Notes under the pieces: generated by a model
What the model was told of the DNA's origin: nothing
Databases searched by the model: none
The model's input: the letters and a program-made list of their open reading frames with translations, nothing else
Origin: an uncultured Prevotellaceae bacterium
GTDB taxonomy: Bacteria > Bacteroidota > Bacteroidia > Bacteroidales > Bacteroidaceae
Reading direction: 5' to 3'
Length of the DNA stretch: 64,000 nucleotides
NCBI GenBank assembly: GCA_900316285.1
Contig: ONCG01000015.1
Location: 1-64,000, forward strand
Shown here: one piece after another, positions 49,062 through 58,659 of the stretch
How positions within the stretch are numbered: the first letter of the stretch is position 1
Layout of the letters: the number at the start of each line of letters is the position of its first letter
Program-made: the position numbers and the translations under genes

Positions 49062-52000
49062 TCCTCTGCCTCCTTTCTGATGATAACGGTATCACGGCGC
49101 AGCGTGTCGCGACGCATGGCGGGCAGCAGCTGTGTCTTCTCGCTCCGCAGGTTGAAGATGTCCTTGAAGTGCTGCAGTGAACGGCGCCAGATGAAGCCCG
49201 CACCGTACTTCTGCGTGTAGCCGTCGAGCCAGTCATAGACATTGTTCTCATAGAACAGCGTGACATATTTGTTCGCCGTGTCGTCGAGACGATATTCGAA
49301 CGTCACATTGTCGAAGAACGACTGGTTCTGGTTCTGTATCTCAGCACCCGTAGTGACCTTTCCGCCAACGGCAATCTTCAAGCGGTTGTTCCAGAAGCGC
49401 TTGGCAAAGCGGAACGAATAGTTCGTTGCGGTGTTGCCAGTTGCATCGGTGGTATTGTCGAGGCCCACGGAGAAGTCGAGCGTGCGCAGGGCATTGCCGG
49501 TAATGTTGTTGATTTCACTCTGCAGGAAGGTGTTCAGGGCATTGTTCATCGAGAAGCCGTTGGTGTTTCCATCAGCCAGATACATACCCGTTGTGAGCAT
49601 CGTCACAGCCAACTTGCCGCGCTGCTCCTTGCTCATCGATTGCAACTCAGAATGCAACTGCATGTCCTCAGGTGCATCGAGGGTGAACTCCAGACCCATG
49701 TCCTCAAGCGTCTTCGTGATAATGACGCCACAGTCAAAGTCTACGCTGCGCCCCACTCCATTGCTTGCAGAAACAGCCGTTCTCACATGCTCGGTGGCGG
49801 TGATGTTCAACGTGGGGTTCATCGGGGGACCGGTGAACTCGATGTAACTGCCGTCTTGAATGGTGAACGTCTTCAGCGGAATGATCGGCAACGAGTATTT
49901 CATCTCACCGTTGGCCAGCGTATAGCGACCCGTGAGGCGCAGGTTGTCGGCCACGTTGTAGATCATGCGCAACGTACCACCGCCCATGAGGTCGATATAG
50001 TTGCTCTTGTCGGTATTCAGATAAGCCATCACGTGAGCACCCTTCGACACATCAACGGTCATATCCATCGAGAAGCCCATGAGTTCGGGACGTTCCACAA
50101 CGGTCTGCGTCGTGTCGGCAAAGTCGGTGAAGCGCACGAGGCCTTCCAACTGGTTGTCGGTGGTCAGCGGTGAGTCGCGCAGGATATAAGTAAGGTCGGT
50201 GGTGCCCAGCACATCGAGCTTTCCTCGCATCATCAAGTTGGTGAGCAGGCCGTTGATGTTACCGAAGAAGTTCACGTAAGCCTTTCCATAGGCTTCTGAC
50301 CGCGGGTTCTCCTTCGAGTCGATGAGCAGGAAGTTCTGTGCACGCATCTTCAAATCAAGTCGCATGCGCGAGGGGTTGGTGAAGTCAAGCGAGCCATAGG
50401 TGGTAAGAGGACTGCTGTTGTTGGCATACATGTTGAAGTTCTCGAAGAGCAGCCGACTGCCCTTGATTGCCACGGGGTCGTTATCGAAGCGCAGGCGAAT
50501 GCCATAGGGCTGGCTCACCATGTAGGCGGAGTCGAGATAGATTTCACCATCTACAACGGGTTTCGACAATGGTCCCTTCACAGCAACGGAACCTTCGCCA
50601 TAGCCCTCGAAGCCGATAATCTGGTTCGGAATGAAGCCATTGACGAGCGATAGCGGCATGCGTGCCAGGTCGAGCGTTGCATCGAGGTATCCGCCGGCAT
50701 CGGCATTGCCTGCCACCTTATTAATATATGTACCACTGACGGTGGCGATTTCCTGTCCTTCGAGCGAGAGGATGCCATCGACGTAGTGCGCACCGTCGTT
50801 CTTCGGCATATACACAAACTCCGTACCGAGGTTGCCAATGGGGCAGTTCTCATAGACAAGGTTCTGAATGGCAAGGTCGCTCGACACGCTCACCGCCTCG
50901 TCGGTTTGCACAAAGTGCACGTCACCATTCAACATGCCACGCACGTCGGGTGTATAAGGAATCACGGAGAGTATCTTCTCCAGGTCGAAATGGTGCAGCG
51001 AAGCCGTAATGTCCTGCTTGGCCTCCTCGTTCTCATCGTTGGTGTAGACCTGCACGCCGGTGCCGTCGTCAGCACGCAACACAAGGTCGGCCGACACGCG
51101 GTTGTCGCGTCCGAGGAAGACGTAGTTGTCGTCGTTCACCGTGAACTTCCTGTATCCCAGCACTGGTTCCTTGCCGTATGTTCGGAACATTAGGCCGTCG
51201 TTCTCCATCGTAGCTTGCAGTCCGAGGCGCACTCCCAACTCGCCCTTGTCGTCATAGAGACGTGTGCCAAAGATGGTGCCGCGGTCTTGCAAAACGCCGT
51301 CGACGAGTGCATTGAAGGTGTACTGTGGGTTCTTGTCGTTGTTGCGCACCTGTGCCTGATAGGAGGTACGCACCGAGTCGGAGCGAATGGCGAAGTTCAC
51401 TGTGTCGAGCAGCATACTGTCAATCATGAGCGACTCCAGATGCAAACGTCCATTCAGTCCGTCTACGGGTGATGAGACTATATTACAATTCAAGTTGTCG
51501 ATGCCGTAGCCATAGCGTTGCATGAGTTCTACAATGAAGTTGTCGCGACCGCTGCTGACCGAAAGGCGTGCATCGGGAAGCACACTGCGCAGACGACCTT
51601 CGTCGATGAGTCGCTCTTCGTATTGCCGCTTGACTTCTGCCATGAGCTTATCACCGGTGTTGAGCAGTCGCTCGTAGTTGCCCTTGGCATCGAGGTCGAG
51701 GTGGAAGTCACCACAGTCGACAGCAGCTCGCGTCTGATCGTTCGACGTCAGGGCATCAATCCACATGTCGCCGGGACGGAAAGTCTCAGTGCGCGTTCTC
51801 ACGGTAAGGTCGCCCACGTGTCCTTGCACCTTATGGTTCAATTTCAGGTCGCTGTCGATATCGAGATGTGCGCAACCGCTGATGGCCAGCAGGCTATCGG
51901 TGATGCCCAGCCGGTGCAGGTCGGCACGGTCGAGGTCCATCACCACCGTGCCACGCAGGCGCTTCTTACTCATCAGCATATCCACCGAGGCGACGCCCTT

Positions 52001-53857
52001 CATGAGGTCGTTCTGACTGTTCACGGTGGCATAGGCACGCCCGTTCCTGACTATCGCATCGGCCTTCATGCCACTGAGGTCGTAGCCACTATAGTGGAAC
52101 TGCTGAATATCGGCTTTCGCCGTAAGCGTCGTGCGGGGCGACATCAGGTCGGTGCCCTGTCCTTTCAGGTCGATGTTGCCGGTGAGTGGGCTCAGCCCAT
52201 AGTTCGGCAGGAAGTGCTGCAGCGCCAGTCGGTTGGCTTTCAACTTTGCCTCATAGGCTTCACGACCGGCATCGTAGCTCACCGTTCCACCAAGGGTACC
52301 AGCCGACTCGCTGGCGGTGAAACGGGCACCGTATTCCTGTCCGTCGGCAGTCACTCGGCCTTTCAAGGCGAGGTTGCGCGGAATGTTCACATCCTTGTGC
52401 AGGTCCTTCGGCATGAGTTCCTTTAGGAAACTGGCATTGCAGGCATGGGCATCCAGGTCCACATCGGCCTTCAGGCGGTCGGGATTGTCGAGGTTCTGCA
52501 GCGTTCCCGAGGCTTTCATGCGGAAGGCTGTGGGCAGCGACACATTTAGGTCGCTGAAGTTCATGTTCTTCATGTTGCCGCGCACCACACCATCAATCTT
52601 CAGCTGTTGGTTCGGGCACTTCTGTCGGAAGCCCGCCGGCATGTCCTGCATGAAGCGCATCAGGTCTTGCTTGCCCAGCGAGGCATGCACCGTTCCCTTC
52701 AACGTGCCTGGATTGAGGTCGGAAAATGCGTCGAGCGACATGTCCAAGTCGCCACCAATCGTCGACTCGGAAGTCTCAATGCGACCATCCTTCAACGTCA
52801 CCCTGCCGGCAGTCTGCACACCGTTGTTGTCTTCGCCGGCATGCATGGCGAGTTGTCCCGACACGTTCTTCACGTCGAGACCGCTCTTTTCCTTAAACGC
52901 AAGTTTCTTCAGATTGGCGGCAAGTTGTGGCTTGCCAGCTGCAGGTTTATCGCTATAGCTGATGTTCTCGGCATGTAGCGACAAGTCTTTCATATCGAGG
53001 TGGTCGGGATCTGGCTGGCCGTTGTCTTTCTTAGCGTCCTTTCCTTTCGCGTCCTTTCCTTTTGGCGTGTTTTTCCCGTCAATCTTGTCATACGCCAGAG
53101 CACTCTTATCAATGTCCACCGAGCCCACTTGGTAGTTGCCGTTCTTCAAGTCGAATGAACCGTCTCGGATGGTGGCATCGCCCAGATGGGCGGTAACAAG
53201 AGTGCCGGCCGACTTCTTGCCTGTCTTAGCATCAACCTCGCCAGGCATGGTCAGCCACACATTCGAATTTTCTATCTTGGCCTTCTTCGCCAGGATGCGC
53301 CAAGGGGTTTCACTCTGCGTGGTGTCCTCAGGCACGCTGTCGGCCAACACAACGTCGAGGTCGGCATCCTTCAACAGCACGTCGTCGAGGTTCACATCGC
53401 CAACATTGGGGTCTTCCTTTCCTTTCAACAAGATGTCGGAGTTCTTCACGCTCAGCTTTCCCACTCGTCCTTTCACACGGGCCGCCTTGATGAAATCGCC
53501 GGTGTTCAGCTTCGCATCCTCCAGTGTGAGCTCGTCGACCACCACTTGCTTCTTCAGCAGCGGCTTCAGTTTGACATCGGCGACGATGCTTCCCACATGT
53601 GCCAGCGTGTCGGTAGGCGCTCCGCTCACGCTATCACGCTGCACCACGCTCACCTCGTTCATTTCCAAATCGAGCGGAAAGCGCAGCCGCACATTGCCCA
53701 CCTGCACATCCATTCCCGTTTTTTCCGACGCATACGCCGAAGCCTGCTTCACTGCCCAACGCTGGAAAGGAGGGAAGTAAAGCAGTCCTGCCACTGACGA
53801 AACAAGTACGACGGGAACCAAAACGGCAGCGCCCATCCACTTCAAGAGTTTCTTCAT
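49058..53857 (-). CDS. tamB: TamB-type translocation and assembly protein
   Basis: The 1599-residue protein has one N-terminal membrane anchor (LLKWMGAAVLVPVVLVSSVAGLLYF), an AsmA-like start (PPFQRWAVKQASAYASEKTGMDVQVGNVRLRFPLDLEM), a very long beta-strand region and the TamB C-terminal domain (about residues 1160-1560), including LDVLGTTDLTYILRD and the phrase FTGPPMNPTLNITATEHV. A lysine-rich low-complexity insert (GKDAKGKDAKKDNGQ) sits near residue 275. Proteins of this kind form a groove bridging inner and outer membranes and are thought to carry lipids. It is the first gene of the tamB-tamL operon. Confidence 0.9.
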   Translation of the reverse strand: MKKLLKWMGAAVLVPVVLVSSVAGLLYFPPFQRWAVKQASAYASEKTGMDVQVGNVRLRFPLDLEMNEVSVVQRDSVSGAPTDTLAHVGSIVADVKLKPLLKKQVVVDELTLEDAKLNTGDFIKAARVKGRVGKLSVKNSDILLKGKEDPNVGDVNLDDVLLKDADLDVVLADSVPEDTTQSETPWRILAKKAKIENSNVWLTMPGEVDAKTGKKSAGTLVTAHLGDATIRDGSFDLKNGNYQVGSVDIDKSALAYDKIDGKNTPKGKDAKGKDAKKDNGQPDPDHLDMKDLSLHAENISYSDKPAAGKPQLAANLKKLAFKEKSGLDVKNVSGQLAMHAGEDNNGVQTAGRVTLKDGRIETSESTIGGDLDMSLDAFSDLNPGTLKGTVHASLGKQDLMRFMQDMPAGFRQKCPNQQLKIDGVVRGNMKNMNFSDLNVSLPTAFRMKASGTLQNLDNPDRLKADVDLDAHACNASFLKELMPKDLHKDVNIPRNLALKGRVTADGQEYGARFTASESAGTLGGTVSYDAGREAYEAKLKANRLALQHFLPNYGLSPLTGNIDLKGQGTDLMSPRTTLTAKADIQQFHYSGYDLSGMKADAIVRNGRAYATVNSQNDLMKGVASVDMLMSKKRLRGTVVMDLDRADLHRLGITDSLLAISGCAHLDIDSDLKLNHKVQGHVGDLTVRTRTETFRPGDMWIDALTSNDQTRAAVDCGDFHLDLDAKGNYERLLNTGDKLMAEVKRQYEERLIDEGRLRSVLPDARLSVSSGRDNFIVELMQRYGYGIDNLNCNIVSSPVDGLNGRLHLESLMIDSMLLDTVNFAIRSDSVRTSYQAQVRNNDKNPQYTFNALVDGVLQDRGTIFGTRLYDDKGELGVRLGLQATMENDGLMFRTYGKEPVLGYRKFTVNDDNYVFLGRDNRVSADLVLRADDGTGVQVYTNDENEEAKQDITASLHHFDLEKILSVIPYTPDVRGMLNGDVHFVQTDEAVSVSSDLAIQNLVYENCPIGNLGTEFVYMPKNDGAHYVDGILSLEGQEIATVSGTYINKVAGNADAGGYLDATLDLARMPLSLVNGFIPNQIIGFEGYGEGSVAVKGPLSKPVVDGEIYLDSAYMVSQPYGIRLRFDNDPVAIKGSRLLFENFNMYANNSSPLTTYGSLDFTNPSRMRLDLKMRAQNFLLIDSKENPRSEAYGKAYVNFFGNINGLLTNLMMRGKLDVLGTTDLTYILRDSPLTTDNQLEGLVRFTDFADTTQTVVERPELMGFSMDMTVDVSKGAHVMAYLNTDKSNYIDLMGGGTLRMIYNVADNLRLTGRYTLANGEMKYSLPIIPLKTFTIQDGSYIEFTGPPMNPTLNITATEHVRTAVSASNGVGRSVDFDCGVIITKTLEDMGLEFTLDAPEDMQLHSELQSMSKEQRGKLAVTMLTTGMYLADGNTNGFSMNNALNTFLQSEINNITGNALRTLDFSVGLDNTTDATGNTATNYSFRFAKRFWNNRLKIAVGGKVTTGAEIQNQNQSFFDNVTFEYRLDDTANKYVTLFYENNVYDWLDGYTQKYGAGFIWRRSLQHFKDIFNLRSEKTQLLPAMRRDTLRRDTVIIRKEAEE

Positions 53858-53884
53858 CGTCGGTCAAGATTCTTCATTCTGACT

Positions 53885-53893
53885 GCAAAGATA
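53885..53893 (-). promoter_or_regulatory. -7 box of tamB-tamL
   Basis: Minus strand TATCTTTGC, about 28 nt before the ATG at 53857. No clear -33 TTTG. Confidence 0.55.
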
Positions 53894-53990
53894 ATGTATT
53901 TTTTCGATTCCGCGCGCGAAATCGGTGTTTTTTTCATCTCATTCACCTGAGCAATGCGCAGCTAAGCGCAGTCGGCATCGTGCTTCCACA

Positions 53991-54683
53991 CTATCGGAAA
54001 GCCTTCCAAAGAGGGTCGTCAGGCAGCGGAGCCTCAACGCAAATAGGCAGTTTCGACACGGGATGAACGAACTCCACACGCCTTGAAAGCAGTGAGATGC
54101 TGCCATCGGGATTCGACCTAGGAGCTCCATATTTCAAGTCGCCCTTGATGGGACATCCGATAGCTGCAAGCTGACAACGTATCTGATGATGGCGGCCTGT
54201 TAAGAGATTGATTTCCAGTAGCTTATAGCGGTCTGACTCACCAATCACTTTATACTTCAATACCGCCCTCTTCGAGCCTGGCTTCTCGCGGTCGTAGGCA
54301 TAGCTCTTGTTCTGTTTCTCGTTACGTGTCAGCCAATGCACAAGGGTGTGTTCACCGTCGTTTTCCACATCCTCCGTTCCGTTCGCCTGCTTGTCCTTTC
54401 CCACAATGGCCCAGTAGGTCTTATGCACCTCGCCATTGGCAAACATGCGGTTCAGCCGCTCCAGCGCCTTCGACGTACGGGCGAACACCACCAGGCCGCT
54501 CACGGGCCTGTCGAGTCGATGGGTGACACCCAGGAACACTGCCCCGGGCTTCTGATATTTCTCTTTGATATATCGTTTCACCGTTTCCGACAACGGCTCG
54601 TCGCCAGTCTTGTCGCCCTGCACAATCTCACCGCTTCGCTTCGAAACGATGATCAGATGATTGTCTTCGTATACTACTTCCAT
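53991..54683 (-). CDS. RluA-family RNA pseudouridine synthase
   Basis: The 230-residue protein has the catalytic motif GVTHRLDRPVSGLVVFART near residue 52 (Asp nucleophile in HRLD), YWAIVGK, and LLTGRHHQIRCQLA near residue 163. There is no S4 domain. It isomerises uridine in rRNA or tRNA; the target site cannot be told. It is read from its own promoter at about 54829 with a leader of about 140 nt. Confidence 0.9.
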   Translation of the reverse strand: MEVVYEDNHLIIVSKRSGEIVQGDKTGDEPLSETVKRYIKEKYQKPGAVFLGVTHRLDRPVSGLVVFARTSKALERLNRMFANGEVHKTYWAIVGKDKQANGTEDVENDGEHTLVHWLTRNEKQNKSYAYDREKPGSKRAVLKYKVIGESDRYKLLEINLLTGRHHQIRCQLAAIGCPIKGDLKYGAPRSNPDGSISLLSRRVEFVHPVSKLPICVEAPLPDDPLWKAFR

Positions 54684-54828
54684 AACTACTAAAGGTTCAA
54701 AGCTGCTACGCAGCAGTTCAATGCGCTACGCACGGTTCAAAGGTTACCTCCCTCGCTTTATCGTGCACCACGCTTCGCGTGACAGCACTGCTTCGGTCGG
54801 TGACCTGCGGTTCAATGCCTTTCAAATG
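54684..54828 (-). other. Leader of the pseudouridine synthase gene with hairpin repeats
   Basis: Contains a CTGCT/AGCAG hairpin (54702-54715) and a GCG-CTAC-GC unit (54722-54732), each followed by GGTTCAA-type linkers, and a further palindromic stretch around GCTTCGCGTGACAGCACTGCTTCG. It is of the same family as the hairpin run at 18553-18660. I see no ORF. Confidence 0.45.
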
Positions 54829-54837
54829 GCAAAGGTA
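54829..54837 (-). promoter_or_regulatory. -7 box of the pseudouridine synthase gene
   Basis: Minus strand TACCTTTGC. The second 22-nt array starts about 80 nt upstream of it (on this strand). Confidence 0.5.
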
Positions 54838-54914
54838 ATAAAAAATATTGAAATAGGTTTGTCATCCTTGCACCTTTTTTTGCCAATCATAATCATTACA
54901 CGCAAAAAAGGAAT

Positions 54915-55092
54915 GTGCGCAGCTTACTGCCAGTTTTTGCGCAGCATGCTGGCACAAGTTGTGCAGCATTGCTGCCTAAATTGTGCCGACGTGCTGCCTA
55001 AAATGTGCCGACGTGCTGCCTAAATTGTGCCGACGTGCTGCCTAAAATGTGCTAACGTGCTGCACAAAAACAAGTACAGCACGTTAGCAATA
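54915..55092. repeat. Second array of 22-nt units, ending in a 12-bp hairpin
   Basis: After a 24-nt first unit (54915-54938) come exact 22-nt units at 54939, 54961, 54983, 55005, 55027 and 55049. The later ones read GTGCCGACGTGCTGCCTAAAAT or the same with ATT at the end; the earlier ones hold GCAGCATGCTG or GCAGCATTGCTGC. The last unit pairs with downstream DNA through GCTAACGTGCTG (55051-55062) and CAGCACGTTAGC (55077-55088), a perfect 12-bp stem. The period matches the array at 12107-12294 and some units share GCATTGCT. The period excludes a coding role. Confidence 0.85.
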
Positions 55093-55179
55093 GAATAAGT
55101 AATCAATTCATTTGTTGAGTGATGCCTCTACACACAGAAGATAATCTTCCTCCCTTACGGTGAGGGCAGAGGTGAGGCC

Positions 55180-57651
55180 TCACTTCGTGGCAAGCACGGT
55201 TTTGAGAGGTTTCATTCCTTCAGCACGGGTGGTAAGGACTACGGGGCCAGCCGTCTTGCCAGCACGGAGGATGACCATGGCCGAACCGTTCCAGAGGTGG
55301 CGGTGATCGGTGCAGTTGAGCTCGTCGCTATTGATGTCGCCATTGGTGACGGCAACGATACTGGCATCGCCCTCCACGCTGAACGTCAGTTCCTGCTGAG
55401 CGCCATAGACACGACGGCCCTTGGCATCGACTGCATAGATGCGAACGTGCTGCAGGTCCATGCCATCGGCACGCCAGCTCTTGTCATCGGCAGCAACGGC
55501 CTTCCGCTTGTCTTTCACAGGAGCGAGATCGGGAATGGCAACGAGTTTGACGGCTGCTCCCGGGGTTTCAATCTGATGACGTGCCACCTCTCGCCCATTG
55601 TTGTAGGCAACGGCAATGGCACGACCCGGCTGGTATTCCACGTCTTCCCAACGTATCTGATTGCGGCGCTTGGCATCGTCCACGGGATTCGCCTTGCGGC
55701 CAAGGCTCTTTCCGTTGACGAAGAGCTCCACCTCCTCTGCATTGGTATAGGTAATGACCTGCAAGCGGGAGCCGGGCTTGCGATCCCAATGGTCGCTCAT
55801 ACCGTCGTTGCCGGTCTGTACTCCGTTCCACATCTGGTCGCCACGACTGTCGACAACGGCGATGTGAACAACGGGCTCGTCAGGTTTGAACATGCTTCGC
55901 ATGAGATATGCCTTGGGCTTCGGCTCAAGAGATATGTCGAACACTCCCTGTGCCCAACCCTTTGCGGGCCATCCCTGCGACTCGCCGAGATAGTCGATAG
56001 CTCCCCAGTAGGCGAGTCCGATGACACGGTCGAGGTCCATCTCGAAAAAGTTAGGTCCCATAGCGGCCACGGCGGCCTCGCTCTGGTAGAACGTCATCCA
56101 CGGGAAGCGACGACCATCGCCGGGGAAGTACATATAGCGATAGTTGTAGGCCTGCACATCGGTCTGCATGGCAAGGTCGCAGGGCAGCGAGTCGGTATCC
56201 CAGTTGCGATATCGAGGATGCATAGCCACGGTGACAAGTCGTGTGGAATCGTATCGCTGGATGAGTGTCTTCTGCAGTTTGAACATGGTCACGCCGAAGT
56301 CGTTGAACGGCTGGTTGGGATCTTGCTGCAGTTCGTTACCAAGACTCCAGAGCACCACTGATGGCGAGTTGCGATCGCGGCGCACCCACTCGGGAACATC
56401 GTACTGCCACAGCTGTTCGAACGCCACGCGGCCGCCTGTGTGCTGGCGTGTCCACTTGTCGTAGAGCTCATCGACGACGAGGATGCCATATTGGTCGCAA
56501 AGTTCGATAAACTCGCGGCTATAGGGATTATGACTGGTGCGGATGTGGTTCATGCCAAACTGCTTCATGAGCTGCAGGCGCTTCTCAATGGCACGTGGAT
56601 AGTTGGCAGCACCGAGCGCTCCAAGCGAGTGGTGGTTGGCATAGCCTTTCAGTAAGACCTTCCGGCCATTGAGCTTCAGACCATAGTCGGGACCAATCTC
56701 GATGGTGCGAATGCCGAAGCGTTCGCTGACCTCGTCGGCCACCGTTCCATCTTCGCGCACAAGTTGGGCTACGACGGTATATAGTCGCGGGTTGTCGACA
56801 TCCCACAACTGCGGCTGCGGTATCTGGATATCATTCAGATAAGCCTCCATAGTGCGTGACTGCGTATTTCGACGACGTGTCGACGTACCCTCATAGACCT
56901 GCTGCCCATCGGGATCGAGGATTCGTACGCGCAGCCCTGTCTGACGGTCGCGCCCGCGATTGGTGAACTCCGCCGAGATGTCAACATAGCGGTTCTCGCG
57001 TGTACGGATATAGAGAGGATGTCGCGTGAAGAACTGGTCGCCGGCAGTAGCAATGAGTTTCACACAGCGGAAGAGTCCACCACCGGTGTACCATCGGGAG
57101 CTGAACGGGTCACGTGTGTCGGCACGCACGGCGATGACGTTGTCCTCACCAAAGCGCAGTCGACCCGTAATTTCGACTTCGAAACCCACGTAGCCATAGT
57201 CGGTGCCGCCAATGCGCTCACCATTGAGGTAGACATCGCCGACATACATAATGCCTCCGAAGTCGAGCAGCAGGCGCTTGTCCTTCAGACTAGCATCGGG
57301 CGTCAGGTGATAGCGATACCACCCCTGTCCCATCTCCTTGAAACCGCGGCTCGAAAGGCGACTCCTGATGTTCGCGGCAACATCGGTATTGTCAGCTTTC
57401 TCGCCAGCATCGGGTGCCACCCACGGCTGTTCAATCTGGAAATCGTGAGGAAGGGCGACGGTGCGCCAGCTACTATCGTCATAGGCAGACTGCGCTGCCT
57501 CCGTGATGTCGCCGGCATGGAACCGCCAGCCGTCGACTAAGTTTTCCACCATGCGTGTCTGCGCCTGCACGGCCAGCGACGACAATGCCACCAAGGCAAG
57601 CAGCCAACAACGCTTCCAAGCTCTCGTCGTGTTGAAAAGGGATGCTTTCAT
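55180..57651 (-). CDS. Secreted glycoside hydrolase family 2 protein (beta-galactosidase type)
   Basis: The 823-residue protein has a signal peptide (CWLLALVALSSLAVQAQ). The GH2 sugar-binding domain (GWYRYHLTPDASLKDKRLLLDFGGIMYVGDVYLNG) is followed by the Ig-like domain, then the TIM barrel with NHHSLGALGAANYPRA, IRTSHNPYSREFIELCD, the acid/base Glu in WSLGNELQ near residue 439 and a probable nucleophile Glu in TFYQSEAAVA near residue 524. DUF4982- and Big-like domains close it. Expected action is on beta-galactosides or related beta-glycosides from plant or host glycans; there is no SusC/D pair next to it, so no specific target can be inferred. Confidence 0.88.
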   Translation of the reverse strand: MKASLFNTTRAWKRCWLLALVALSSLAVQAQTRMVENLVDGWRFHAGDITEAAQSAYDDSSWRTVALPHDFQIEQPWVAPDAGEKADNTDVAANIRSRLSSRGFKEMGQGWYRYHLTPDASLKDKRLLLDFGGIMYVGDVYLNGERIGGTDYGYVGFEVEITGRLRFGEDNVIAVRADTRDPFSSRWYTGGGLFRCVKLIATAGDQFFTRHPLYIRTRENRYVDISAEFTNRGRDRQTGLRVRILDPDGQQVYEGTSTRRRNTQSRTMEAYLNDIQIPQPQLWDVDNPRLYTVVAQLVREDGTVADEVSERFGIRTIEIGPDYGLKLNGRKVLLKGYANHHSLGALGAANYPRAIEKRLQLMKQFGMNHIRTSHNPYSREFIELCDQYGILVVDELYDKWTRQHTGGRVAFEQLWQYDVPEWVRRDRNSPSVVLWSLGNELQQDPNQPFNDFGVTMFKLQKTLIQRYDSTRLVTVAMHPRYRNWDTDSLPCDLAMQTDVQAYNYRYMYFPGDGRRFPWMTFYQSEAAVAAMGPNFFEMDLDRVIGLAYWGAIDYLGESQGWPAKGWAQGVFDISLEPKPKAYLMRSMFKPDEPVVHIAVVDSRGDQMWNGVQTGNDGMSDHWDRKPGSRLQVITYTNAEEVELFVNGKSLGRKANPVDDAKRRNQIRWEDVEYQPGRAIAVAYNNGREVARHQIETPGAAVKLVAIPDLAPVKDKRKAVAADDKSWRADGMDLQHVRIYAVDAKGRRVYGAQQELTFSVEGDASIVAVTNGDINSDELNCTDHRHLWNGSAMVILRAGKTAGPVVLTTRAEGMKPLKTVLATK

Positions 57652-57676
57652 AAAGGTTCGTCAGTTTATTTCTTGC

Positions 57677-57711
57677 AAAGATACGAAAAAACTCGCGTAA
57701 GTAAGCAAAAA
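57677..57711 (-). promoter_or_regulatory. Promoter of the GH2 gene
   Basis: Minus strand TATCTTTGC at 57685-57677 with TTTG at 57711-57708, 22 nt away, slightly longer than usual. The ATG at 57651 follows after about 25 nt. Confidence 0.6.
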
Positions 57712-57779
57712 GAAAGTAATTTCTTTTGACCGTAATAGAAATTTCTAGTTCTACACCTATTTATGTAGTCATGGTAAAC

Positions 57780-57808
57780 AAAAAAGCCCCGGTCTCACGA
57801 CCAGGGCT
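57780..57808 (-). terminator. Rho-independent terminator of tetR-fabG
   Basis: On the minus strand AGCCCTGGTC pairs with GACCGGGGCT (one mismatch) around a GTGA loop and is followed by TTTTTT. It lies 75 nt beyond the fabG stop. Confidence 0.8.
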
Positions 57809-57880
57809 AGGGGGTGACACTAAAAGAGTGAAATATATTTCAAATCGATTATGAAAATACTAACCATTACCCCCCTTTTT

Positions 57881-58618
57881 CTACATATTCATGCCACCAT
57901 CGACCTGGATGACCTGACCGCTGACATACGACGAGAGGTCGCTGGCCAGATAAACGGCTGTGTTGGCGATATCGTCGACAGTACCACCGCGACGAAGAGG
58001 AATCTTCTGACACCACTCCTTGCGAACCTCCTCAGGCAGAGCCTGCGTCATGGCAGTATCGATGAAGCCGGGGGCGATGGCGTTGGCGCGGATGCCCTTC
58101 GGACCCATTTCCTGTGCAATAGACTTCGCGAGTGCAATCAGACCAGCCTTCGATGCTGCATAGTTGGCCTGTCCGGCATTGCCGTGAACACCCACGACGG
58201 AAGCCATGTTGATGATGCTTCCACCACGCTGGCGCATCATGATGGGCACGCAGGCGTGGATGAAATTGAATGCAGACTTCAGGTTAACTGCGATAACGGC
58301 GTCCCACTGCTGCTCGCTCATGCGCAACATCAGGCCGTCCTTGGTGATACCAGCATTGTTGACAAGAATGTCGATGGAGCCAAACTCCTCCTTCACCTGC
58401 TTCACGACTTCCTCAGTCTGAGCAAAGTCGGCAGCGTTGCTGGCGTAGCTCTTTGCCTTCACGCCCAGTGCCTCAATCTCGGCCTGAGTCTCCTCGTTGA
58501 CAGCGAGGTCGGTGAATGCGATGTTGGCGCCTTCTGCGGCGAAACGAAGTGCAATGGCCTTGCCAATGCCACGTGCAGCTCCTGTAATCAGAGCTGTCTT
58601 ACCTTCCAGTAATTTCAT
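57881..58618 (-). CDS. fabG: 3-oxoacyl-[acyl-carrier-protein] reductase
   Basis: The 245-residue SDR protein begins MKLLEGKTALITGAARGIGKAIA (NADP-binding TGxxxGIG). The catalytic set is Asn in NNAGITKDGL, Ser in NMASVVG, and Tyr and Lys in GQANYAASKAGLIALAKS; it ends GQVIQVDGGMNM, the standard FabG end. It reduces 3-oxoacyl-ACP in fatty-acid elongation. The TetR-type gene lies 41 nt upstream on the same strand, so the regulator may control lipid synthesis (inference). Confidence 0.92.
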   Translation of the reverse strand: MKLLEGKTALITGAARGIGKAIALRFAAEGANIAFTDLAVNEETQAEIEALGVKAKSYASNAADFAQTEEVVKQVKEEFGSIDILVNNAGITKDGLMLRMSEQQWDAVIAVNLKSAFNFIHACVPIMMRQRGGSIINMASVVGVHGNAGQANYAASKAGLIALAKSIAQEMGPKGIRANAIAPGFIDTAMTQALPEEVRKEWCQKIPLRRGGTVDDIANTAVYLASDLSSYVSGQVIQVDGGMNM

Positions 58619-58659
58619 AGTTCTTTGTTTTGATTATCAATAAATCTGTTAGTTTCTTT

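Noticed and set aside
55049..55092. Rho-independent terminator at the end of the second 22-nt array
   Set aside because: The 12-bp stem is perfect but no T-run follows on either strand, and the loop is 14 nt; I kept it as part of the array.
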